From: Cymodocea nodosa | Lineage: Eukaryota; Streptophyta; Magnoliopsida; Alismatales; Cymodoceaceae | Assembly (NCBI GenBank): GCA_036874045.1 | Contig: CM072340.1 | Span: forward strand, 20,387,001-20,451,000 | Direction: 5' to 3' | DNA: 64,000 nt | Part shown: piece by piece, positions 11,960-22,400 of the stretch | How the letters are laid out: every line of letters begins with the position of its first letter | How positions within the stretch are numbered: the stretch's first letter is position 1 | Made by a program: the position numbers and the translations under genes | Notes under the pieces: generated by a model | What the model was told of the DNA's origin: nothing | The model's database searches: none | The model's input: the letters and a program-made list of their open reading frames with translations, nothing else

Positions 11960-12973
11960 TCAAGCAGTCTTCTTGTTCATGTTGCTTACCAGTTGCCTCA
12001 TCTGAAATCTCCAATATAGAAACACCGCAAGCCCAATACCTGCCATAACCATTCCCTGGATCCACTCACCACCGGCTTCCCTCTCTGACTCCACCTCCTC
12101 CACTCTCCATTTCCCCTCCCCTTCTCCGTACAGAACATAAATCCTCCGCCCCTCCCTGACTGCCACGCCCCTTGTAGCCTTCCCCTCTCTCCCGGTCACC
12201 GTGATCTCGTCGTAGACCCCTGCAGTCTCGTACCCATCTTCGCTCCGCAGAATCCGCGCATGCCCTCCCTCGCCCACCACCACTGCAGATCCGTCCGACT
12301 TCATCGCCACGGATGCTGCTCCCTCAATCTTCCTCCTCATCGATACCACCCTTGCCCAACCGTTGTCAGCGTCGATCTTGAACACTTTTCCCGTCGATTT
12401 CTGCACGGCTAGTAGATACCCCTTCCCGACGAAGGCCATTCCGTCGATCCCATTGTTGTCGCCGTCGACCTCAAATCTGGAGAACGCGGAGGCCTTTCCG
12501 TCGACATCGATCTTCCAGATGACACCAGAGGATGCGGAGGCAACGTAGGCGGTGCCGGATGAAGGGTCTACGGCGACAGCGGAGGGGGAAAAGGGGAGTG
12601 AGGTTAGGAAAAGGCGTTGGTGTGGGCGGCGAGATCGGAGATCATAGGCGGCAAGGGAAGGAGGATCGGTTACGGAGGCGAGAAGACGGTGGCTGGAGTG
12701 GTCGAGAGAGATGAAGGGGAGAGAGGAGGTACGAGGGAGGAGGTTGTCGTGGAGTAGGGTTTCGAGGATGCCGGCGTCGGAGACGGATGTGACTGCGGGA
12801 GGGGAGGAGAGGGAACCAACAAGGAAGTGTTGGGAGGAAGGGTCGTAGAGGAGGGAGGAGGGAGAAGCGAAGGGGAAGGTGATTGAGTGGCGGTCGCGGG
12901 GGAAGGAGTGACCCACGAAGGCGGAGATGAGGAGGAGGAGGAGGAGGAGGAGGTAGTAGATCCGGAGGAACAT
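11960..12973 (-). CDS. membrane-anchored SMP-30/strictosidine synthase-like beta-propeller protein
   Basis: An intronless frame of 337 residues. Residues about 5-20 are a hydrophobic signal sequence containing an eight-leucine run encoded by a GAG/CTC triplet repeat. The body has repeated propeller-like strands: PSSLLYDPSSQHFLVGSL, PSAVAVDPSSGTAYVAS, GVIWKIDVDGKASAF, NGIDGMAFVGKGYLLAVQ and GKVFKIDADNG. This is the pattern of the SMP-30/gluconolactonase/strictosidine-synthase superfamily in plants. A second hydrophobic segment (about 306-323, GMVMAGIGLAVFLYW) precedes a short basic tail, so a lumenal or extracellular propeller with a C-terminal anchor is likely. The substrate is unknown; many plant members have no assigned reaction. 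Confidence 0.83.
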   Translation of the reverse strand: MFLRIYYLLLLLLLLISAFVGHSFPRDRHSITFPFASPSSLLYDPSSQHFLVGSLSSPPAVTSVSDAGILETLLHDNLLPRTSSLPFISLDHSSHRLLASVTDPPSLAAYDLRSRRPHQRLFLTSLPFSPSAVAVDPSSGTAYVASASSGVIWKIDVDGKASAFSRFEVDGDNNGIDGMAFVGKGYLLAVQKSTGKVFKIDADNGWARVVSMRRKIEGAASVAMKSDGSAVVVGEGGHARILRSEDGYETAGVYDEITVTGREGKATRGVAVREGRRIYVLYGEGEGKWRVEEVESEREAGGEWIQGMVMAGIGLAVFLYWRFQMRQLVSNMNKKTA

Positions 12974-13545
12974 GCCTTTTCTCGCCCGTCGGCTGATTTA
13001 CACGAATGACGGACGACTCAGCCCTGAGAAAGGAATTAATAATCAAGAATTTTTGAATTATATTCGTTTAATATTATTAAATCATTTATAAACAGTAAGA
13101 ACTAAAGACATCTTTTTTTAAAAAAAAAATGGACCCCATGAAAACTGGAAAGTGACGGGTCAAAAGCACGCCGGAAAGAACGGTGGCCAGGAAGTGCACG
13201 TACGTATCAAAACTCCTACTAATCACTCACGAATAGTAGAGGATTACTAATCACTAATTAATTATTCATCTACGTAATTACCTACTATATACACCCATAT
13301 GTAAAATAATTAATTTTCGTTTGCATATGATCTAAAAAAAAGATCGAAATACGCACACATGTTTGTTTGATTCTCCGTGCGTCATGATCCACCAAAATAT
13401 TAGGGTGCAGGTCTTCATGCATGAGCAAAAGAAGTTTTATTAGGTGATGGGCATCGGATTCTCCACAGAACAGAAACAAGCAATAAGAAATCAAACGATT
13501 ACAGTCCACGGGAAATTGAAAACATACATCATGCGCGTCGACCTT
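12974..13545. other. intergenic spacer
   Basis: AT-rich spacer holding the promoter of the minus-strand propeller gene and the 3' flank of the next minus-strand gene. No gene recognised. Confidence 0.5.
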
Positions 13546-14377
13546 TCACGCTATGCTGCAAGCATTTGGATTCTCCTCACTAAACATGGTGGTGAGGCGA
13601 TTGCTCTCGGTGGCGAGCCTGTATATGCCCTCACGGACTGGGGTTGGGTAGTGAAGGTACTCGCCCTGGTGCTGCTCCCTCGCCGGCAGCGGAGACGGCA
13701 CGAATCGGAACATGGAACCACCACCACCACCACCACCACCACCACCCAAGGGTGTGGCTGCCGCCACCAGCGGTTCCTTCAGGTGGTGGTGGCCAGGATG
13801 ATGGCCGGCAGCGGTGGACTTGCCTTGCTGGCGATCCTCCGGCAAGGCGAATCTCACGCGCGTGGGCCTTGGCTCTTCGCGCCCGCTGTCGACGGGCATC
13901 GTCGTCGAGTGGGTTGACGGTGAGAGGAAGGTCTCCTGTTGACGCATGACGAAGACGGGGCTGTCGTCGCTATAGACGACGGACGCCATCGTTGGTTGGC
14001 CGCAGCGTGGCATGGTATCGGTGGTTGTCGACGCCGGAGTCATGCTACCGTCCTGGTGCAAGCCGTCGGTGTCGTATGAACCTTTCCTCCTCCTCCTCTT
14101 CTTCTTCTTCCTCCTTCTGGCGGACCTCTCCTCCCCTTTTGTCACAGAGCAATCAATATATCAAATAGTTTAGCAGATCGATATTTTTGGCAAACGTAGA
14201 ACATGACAATTTCATCAACAAGCTAGTATATGATTCCAGACAACAAATTATATATCCTTCGATCTCAACAAAGAAGAAGCAGGAGGAGGAGGAGGAGAAG
14301 CAGAGAAGAGGAGGAAAATTACCATCCATCCTTCCACATGCCATGGAGATCATCCTGCCAAAGGGATTGCAACCCAT
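13546..14377 (-). CDS. plant-specific uncharacterised protein, two exons, 214 aa
   Basis: The large frame (down to 13546) has no ATG at its upstream end; it only opens at a GTG. A short first exon, 14377-14323, fits: it reads MGCNPFGRMISMACGRMD and ends at a GT donor in phase 1. Exon 2 starts at 14135 after an AAAAG acceptor in the matching phase. The product has a basic stretch (about 25-37, RRRKKKKRRRRKG), a conserved-looking centre (SPVFVMRQQETFLSPSTHS, TRVRFALPED), a ten-glycine run (149-158) encoded by a triplet repeat, and a C-terminus YRLATESNRLTTMFSEENPN that looks conserved. MGC at the start could be lipid-modified, but no myristoylation serine is present at position 6. Function unknown. 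Confidence 0.68.
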
Positions 14378-17144
14378 CACTCCCTCTCGCCGAGCAGAGC
14401 AGACACGGCCATTCATTCTCCTTGTTTAAATGGCACCCAAACTTTTAAAAAAATTAACAAATGGTTTGAACCATTACTGTACTTGTACTAAATAATAAAT
14501 ACTATTGCAGCGATGCCATGGTCTATTGGTTCTTTCGACGGAGATGATGCTACTTTAGAAATTACATCCATTCATCATATGCAATAAATGCAACGAATTA
14601 CTTGTTACAAAATTTTTAAACTAAATAATTAAATACCCACAGAATTTTACGAAAATCTTCCTCAAGTTTTCTCCTCTTCCTCTTCTCTTCTTAAATCAAA
14701 CCACCACCCCAACCCACACCACTCTCTTTTAATCCTTAAGAGTTTTTATAAAAATTTAATATTTTATTCTATTATATTATTTCTCGTAACTATTTTATTC
14801 GATACCAATTTTATCTATTCAGTACCAATAAATATTTAATACTAAAACTCCAAATATTTTCCAACGTTTAATTCAAAAGCACCTAACATTTCCTTCTCTT
14901 CCCACCTTCGTTCGATATTATAGCGTCAGACCAAAAAAAAAAAGGTTTGATGTTATTGCATCTGACATATATAAATGCTTAATATTACAGCATAAATATA
15001 AATATTCGATATTGTAACGTCGTACAAATCTTTTTTGTAATTTTTTTTTATAAAAATATATATTCCTTCGATTAACATAAAATTGTTAATGAATGACTTC
15101 TGATAATTGACAAGGAGATAAGAACAAGTGATCATCCGCTACGTCGTGGCATTAAATTCCATTACGCCAACCAAATATCATCACATTTTGATAAAAAGAA
15201 CAGAAAAAAAAAAAAAAAAGGGGTTAGAATTTGATTATGATGACGGTGAAAGCAGATAAGCCCCAACAGAAATCAACTCGATCACCTCGCAAATTTTCTC
15301 AATTAATAACTTATCCTAACATAAATATCAGAACACTAACGCAATAAAAGAACACGAATTATCGCCATCCACGAAATTTGAACCGCACGTACGGTGGATG
15401 AAGATCAAATATCGTTTTCAAAAATATCAAAACTCCTCGTGCTACAATTCAAACGCAACGACCACAAATCCACTTCTATTATCGTTACAAAACTTGTCGA
15501 GCCAAAAGCCCAAAAAAAAAAAGCGAAGAAATTTATGAAAAATGTAAAGTAAGAAAAATATCTTTACTTTCTTAGTATTTGTGTGTGTGTGTGTGTGTGT
15601 GTGTGTTTTTTTTTTTAAATTCAAATGAATCTGAAATCGTTTTGTGAATCCAAGATAAACCCTAAATCCAAATCAAATTATGTACCAGACATAATATTTA
15701 TAAAAATAATATATTGATTTCTACATAAAATATAAGGTTATAAATATTCAATATATCGTTTAAAAAAATATTATATGAAAATCAACTTATAATCCAACTT
15801 TTCTTTAAGCAAGCTCTTACACTTACCTTCATTTAATTTTTGTGATTATTTTTTTTACCAGGTAACTGCGTTATTCTTGTTCAACTCATTAAATTTCTAT
15901 GATTTTTATTCCCACATCCTAACTTTTGAACAAATCTTCGATAAGAGAAGTAAAAAAGAAAAGAAAAGAAAAGAATGAAAGTTTACGATTTGCTTTTTAA
16001 TTTTATGCAGTGAAAAGTAAAATAATTAATTTTTAAACTTTGTATAAATGTTAAAAAAATAAAAATTTATTTTACGTCATTTGATTTTATTTTTAGAGCG
16101 AAGCAGGACAGGACACCTTCCTGATAAAAAAAAGGCGTGCATCATGCTCACCCTCCCGTTAGTGTTTCTTTTTCCATCCATGCTCGCTCACGGGGTTGTT
16201 ATTATTAAATTTCTACGGTAGAAAGGAAAGGAAAATAAATTCTTCGAACGGTACGCTGCCGAGTGCGCGAACCACGTACGTACGCAGAGATGGCAGAATT
16301 CGTACCTCCTGACCTCGTCCTTTAGGTATGTCCGACAGACCGCAATATGCTTGAAAAAAAAAGAAAAGAAAAGAAAAAAAAAGAAGACTAATGGTGGAGA
16401 TGTCGGCCATTACGTGTACATTAATAATCGCACGCCTCCACGAAACATATATTATTATTATTACTCCTGCCATTATAAAAATTTAATAACATCCCAATAT
16501 CAAGTACCTTACCGGTAATATTATTTTTAGTTGAATTTAATCAAAGACTTTTTTTACCTTAACGATGTCTGATTAGCTATTGGTTTACTTAGTTTGTATC
16601 TCTCTCTCTCTCTCTCGCTGTAAATATACTGTAGGGTGGGAATAATGGTGTATGTTTTAAAATTAAATGATTATAAATACGAGGTAAAACAATTATTTGA
16701 ATCGAATAAGCACTGATTTTTCGTCTAAATATAAAATATATTAAAAATGATTAAATTTCAATAAATATAACTTAGATTAAGTTGACAGTTTGATACGATG
16801 TAGATTATATTATAAATTATAAAATTAGAATTTAAATTACGAAGAAAAATCTGCGGAAAAGTACCGAAAAAGCACCTATGCATGTTTTTCTGAAAAGAAA
16901 AACCCTACATGCTCCTTTGCAGAACCGACACCACATCCTTCAGTGCCACCCTCGGATCCTCATCTAACGGCTAGAGATTCTCCGAAGATTCCAACAGGAG
17001 AAAACGAAGATATTCCTCGGCCGCCCTTTTGCCGCGGCCGAAAAAGACCAACAGACCTCCCCCCATAAATTCCACCGCTCACTTTCTCTCTCTCGCACAC
17101 CAACGGGCGCCAAAGAATTCGTCTCTTCTGCTGCTGCTGCAGGC
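14378..17144. other. intergenic region
   Basis: AT-rich with no recognisable gene. Contains a (TG)n microsatellite near 15580-15606, a (CT)n run near 16598-16616, and the GATA gene 5' flank from about 16900, where GC content rises. Confidence 0.6.
15580..15606 (+). repeat. (GT)n microsatellite
   Basis: About 13 GT units followed by a poly-T run. Simple sequence repeat only. Confidence 0.95.
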
Positions 17145-18204
17145 ATGATAACGGCGGGAGGCTGGGGATCACACCAGCTCCGACAGTCGGGCATGGGTGG
17201 AGGATGTCGACCTTTCGACCACCACCACCACCACCACCACCTCAAGGATGGTTTTAGGAGGAGGATGGTGGCGTTGCTGGGGTTTGGGAGGGGTGGTGTG
17301 GAGGTGAGTCGGGACGGAGAGGCCGTGTTTAGGTACGAGAGGGAGAAGAGGAGTGGTGATGAATTGGATTCGAGAGGTGGAGATGGAACCGGAGAAGTGG
17401 TGGTAACCGGAGGAGGTGCTGGGGATAAGATTTGTGCAGATTGCAAGACCACAAGGACGCCGCTCTGGAGGACTGGACCCGGCGGTCCCAAGGTTTGGCT
17501 CTGCTCTTTGTTGCATCCGAGCTTTTATCATGAGGTCTATATATATACATATATATATCTGTAGATTTGATGCGTTTTCTGAAATGGGTATTTGGAATTA
17601 CGGCCGGTGGTGTTACATTCTTTTTGCATTTGTCAAATGGGCTTGGAAACGTTGATTGTTTGTAAGAGCCTTGGTTCTCTGAAATGTCTTTCTCTATCTG
17701 TGAATGGATGAATTTCGAGTATTGGTGAAATATCTTGTTCATTAGTTCTTCTCATCTTCACATGTTCTCGATTTCCTTGCTCTGTGATGGTCTCGTCACT
17801 GCTTTCTGTAAAGCCAATTGAGAAACACGAATTCTTGTAGCATTGATTTGTACCACCATCCAATGTACCAAATCAGCTTGTTTATTGCTGCTGATTTTTT
17901 TGGCGTGCTCCGTTTGCAGACTCTGTGCAACGCCTGTGGCATAAGGTATAGGAAGCTGAGGAGGAAAGTTGGCAACTACCAAGCCAGCAGCAGCAAGAGC
18001 TGCAGCGGCAGCAACAGACCCAGCAGCTTTGGCATCTCTCCTTCCGAGTCGGAGTTGCTGAAGCAGAGGCAGAGGAGGAAGCAGGAAGGCCTGTGGTTGC
18101 TGCTGCAGCAGAGCAGAAAGTTCGCGCCAACATGTGGGGAGGAGGAGGCCGAGGCCGCCGTCCTCCTCATGGCTCTCTCTACTGGCCTCTTCGTCCATGC
18201 GTAA
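17145..18204 (+). CDS. B-class GATA transcription factor with LLM domain
   Basis: Nuclear zinc-finger factor binding GATA motifs. LLM-domain B-GATAs are known from Arabidopsis GNC/GNL and GATA15-17 to control greening, germination and branching downstream of light, gibberellin and cytokinin. Exons: 17145-17492 and 17920-18204, joined in phase 0, 210 residues. The finger is split by the intron: exon 1 gives KICADCKTTRTPLWRTGPGG (C97, C100) and exon 2 TLCNACGIRYRK (C119, C122), a C-x2-C-x18-C-x2-C plant type IV finger. The C-terminus holds AVLLMALSTGLFVHA, the LLM motif. The N-terminal extension has a seven-histidine run (26-32) from a CAC repeat. Without the splice the exon 1 frame runs on into unrelated sequence, so the intron is required. 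Confidence 0.95.
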
Positions 18205-19406
18205 TGCCCGCACCTGATACCACCTTTGTCTGCAGTTTTTTTTTGGATGACGACGATGATGACCCAGAATAGGAAAAGTAGGATTAGGGTAGACGGCGAA
18301 CCAGAGTCCTTAACTAGCTAACAGTGATCAATTGTAATGAAATCGTTAGCGCCCCTCCAGTGATGTGATAATCCTAGCGGGGTTTTTGCTCTGCTCTTGG
18401 GGCGTCTAACATTTGTTCATCTCCTGTGCATCTCCCATCTTCTTTATTATACGTACGTATGTATGATGACTGAAATAGATTAGCTCAACTCTCTTGTGGC
18501 TAGTTGTAATGTTTTCATTTTCTCTTTTCCTGGAGGGGAATTGATGATAATGCTTGTTACCAGAAGACGTACCAGCCTCCGTGTGTGGCTGTATGGGTAT
18601 GTTAGCCTGCCAAGCTGCTTGCATACGAGATTTATGAGAAGAAAAAGATCTTAATAAACTAAAGCATACAAGATTGATGTGAATATCGGGAAAAAATGAC
18701 AAGCCGAAAGAGAAAATGAAGGAAAAGCATCACCATCCGTCACGGTTTGGGGAATTCCAAGACGATGCGGGCTCCTCCATGTTTCCTGCAGCTTCTCGGT
18801 CCTCATCATCTGCCAATGATTCTTGTTTGCTATGATGGGCTTATCCCCTGGGGTTGTCTTTTTTCTCGTTCTGAAGAACCGGACCAGCCTTTTTGTCCAC
18901 TTCCTGTTCACAGAAAAGGTGACGAGCATTTTCTGGAAGAGGTGATGGGCGGAACCCTTTTTTCCCCTCTAATAATAGTGGGGCATCTCTGGCCCACCTC
19001 CCCGCCCGCCCGTCTTTTTCCACCCGGGCCTGATGGATTGCTTGTGGAAATTTTCCAACATTATTTTTGAAAACGATAAGATATAAACATTAAGATTTGA
19101 ATGTTAATGAGAAGCATGGATTCACATGATCCTAACCAACAAGTAGGTACTTCATGATTTTCCATCATATTAATTGTGTATTGTTAAATCAGATCCCGTG
19201 GCAGCACTCGACAAATGGCACGCTACATATATTATCAGAGTTCCGTCACAACCACAAATTATATCGTCATGGCAGAGCAGTAGATCAAGTCATCTACCAA
19301 TGTCTTTACTTCACATATTATTCATTAGTAACCTTATGATACAGAAACAAAAGAATTGCAATTGACAACACCTAAGAAGCAACATCAAGAGCCATGCTTC
19401 CCCCTC
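18205..19406. other. convergent intergenic region
   Basis: 3' flanks of the GATA gene (+) and the WVD2-like gene (-). About 300 bases after the GATA stop are likely 3' UTR. Short GC-rich frames near 18840-19023 show no protein-like conservation that I recognise. Confidence 0.5.
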
Positions 19407-22400
19407 TCACACCTTTCTACTTCTTTCTTCTTTCTTCACCATATGATTTTCTCTTTGCCGTTGCCTGATCTTACTTTCTTTTCGGCCTACCTCCACCCTC
19501 CCACACTGTCCGGGGACTACTTTTATGTCAACACCTCCTTCTCTTTTATGGAGCTTCTCAGCTGCCACTTCAATTACTGAAGCGGAACAATGCTTGATGG
19601 AGCTCAACCGACCAAGACGGGACATATTTTCTGGACTTTTGGAGTTGGAAGGATACGATGAGCCATCTTGCACAAGTTTTCTTGAAGATCCTTGTCCCAC
19701 AATTTTAGTGCCAGCATTCATGCGACTGCTACGCTGACATTGAGATTTTGCAACTGCAACACCCTTCATGAAAAAAAATAGCATGATTCAGTATTCTAGC
19801 TTGAAACTATTTGTAGGTTACGTTAAAAGTAATGATGGGTGCACACACAAACAAAAGAGGGTATTAATTTCGTTGGAAAAATATAGTCTCACATGTACTA
19901 GTTAAAAGATGAAGAATGAGTTGATATACAAAAAAACTTCTATATTCGTTATTAATTTTCTATATTAGTTATTAATTTTGAGTTAGACGTCAATATTTCA
20001 ACATGATGTCAAAACTAAAAGATCTTAGCAAGTTTACACATCGAAGTAAAAGATCTTAGTAGATTTCAACATGGGAAAAAAATACTTGTAGAACCTAAAG
20101 AATTTTGGAAAAATTTAATCTTATATGAATTAGTTAAAGGATGAAGAATGAGTTGATATAGAGAAGAAACTCTCTATTCATTACTAATTGACGTTAAATT
20201 GGATGTTTATATTTTAACACACCTAGAAATTAATCTTTAATAAGAAGATTGACATTAATTTCCCAACTCAAAATGATTCTCATATATTGGAAGGCAATAG
20301 CTTCCTAAAGTTTTGCGATATTGTTCTCAGAAGTTTTGACAACAGAAAACAAAAACAAGAGTAATGACTTAATTTGTAGGTTAAGTAATTATAACTGCTA
20401 AGCTACAATATTTTGTGGATGGCAGAAGTTTAAGATGAGAACATGTAAGTATTCATATATAGCTTTTTAGTACTGTAGACTGTATTCTGCTTCTTTTCTC
20501 TTTTAAGAAGCGTGCAGATTTATTTCGACCTTGCCATGGATCACTGTTCCTTGCATGTAACTGGATCAATCTTCTAGATCCGTTAATATAGCTCAATATA
20601 ATTAATACAGCTGCATATTTTCAATAACAACCCAATGCCAAATTACCTTTTTCAAAATGGAAACCTTCTGACCAGGTTCATGATGAACAGAAGGCAAGGT
20701 CGTTGCTTTGAAGTTAAGGCTCTTACGGAACTGCTTCATTGCAACTTCTATATCTTCCTGTAACATTGAAGAAGGCAAACTTGATAATTACCAAACATAA
20801 AATTGGAAAACTGACCTGCACTTACAAGTCCAGAATGATCTGATGATATACATATACCCACAAACTTTTATTACCTTAACAAATGTTGGTATTTGATAAT
20901 TTCATTACGGTGCAAGTACTGTAATCATGGGAATTTTAAAATTTCAATTGAAGTTCGAAACCGATGTTCTCCACCCTATATGAGTTGGAATTCCAGAACC
21001 AAATCTGGGTATTATGTAGACCGGATATAGGGTTTAAGGTTTAATCTTCACATATAGACTATGAAATTCCAATTCAAAACAATTAGTATCAAGTGGAGAA
21101 ATTCTATTATATATTAGTCCTAAGTTTTAGTCTTTACATCATTAATATAAGATTATTTTAACACTCTTCCTCATTTGTAATTTATTTTATACTTATAAGT
21201 GTTTTTTTGTTTGTTTTAGTTTAGATGGATGTACATAAACTTACTTTAATATCATATGAAAGTCTAATTCAAAATCAACTAATATTGAATGGAAAAATTT
21301 ATCATATGTTAGTCTCAACTAATATTGGTGGTATTTCAACACAAACAATGACAAAACACTCTTTATTTCATTTCCTAAACGGCTGATTCCAAGCATAAAC
21401 CAAGATCAAGAAGTTTAGGGTGCCAGGCCCAAATGACAACATAGAGCCAATAATAGATAGGCTAAAAAGGGCTTCTGGAACCATAGTTACGGTACCTGTG
21501 GCTTAGCCTTAACCTCATTCTTCTTCTCAGCTGCTTTTGGTCTTGCTTTGACTGAAGTGGTTGTCTCTTTATACCTGTCTAACTAAACTGTAAGTGGTAA
21601 AAGGTAAACAAAATAAAGGTGGGATGTCTCAGGAAGTATTGCAATACCGAATCCCAGATTGCCTTGCAGGGGTGGAACGATGGAGCATGGCAACCTTTTT
21701 CTCCTTTGGATCCTTCTCACGATCTACCATACTGCAATCATCAATTGAGAGTTCATGTATGCACGACCACAACTCTACATGGAAGAAAGGCTAGCAATCC
21801 GCCAATGCTTGAACGATACCTTTTATGCTCTACTCTTCCTTTGACCTTATTTCCGGAGACCTAAAAGCCACTTAAAAATATCAGAAGCATATTAATAAAA
21901 AATTAACAATTCAAATTTCGCAATCAGATTGGTGAACCCTGCAATGCACTCACATGTATACTTCCTTACCATGTCTTTAGTTCAGAAATGGCAAGCCGTT
22001 AGACTATGTTGATGATAAAAAATACAGCACAAGGTACGACTACACTATGCAAATTGGTGGGATATTATGCACTAGTTTCATACTTACAATAGTGATTTGT
22101 TTAGGAAACTCAGAGAGGTACATTGGCAATAATATTCTCTAATAACTCATCACCTCATTCTTTATGGTTTTCTTGATTGAATTCATAGTCTGTGATGGTA
22201 AATTCCTTAAATGCATGTGTTTCTCTGACTTTGCAAACAGAAAACCATCCTTTTTGTCTTTCTTAAGAGTTCTTGTGGATTCCCGGACAGACGGAAGATG
22301 CTTATTATCAGTAGATGACATTTGTGGTGGCCTAGTTGATCCAATAGTGAATTTGGTCCTTTTATGTTCCCCAATTGCCTTTTCCACCTCCTACATATAC

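Noticed and set aside
12642-13046. Proline-rich 134-aa minus-strand frame
   Set aside because: Shifted frame of the beta-propeller gene; its own frame has the signal peptide and propeller repeats.
13444-13949. Plus-strand frames of 101 and 157 aa
   Set aside because: Antisense shadows of the 214-aa protein; the histidine/threonine run is the reverse of its glycine repeat.
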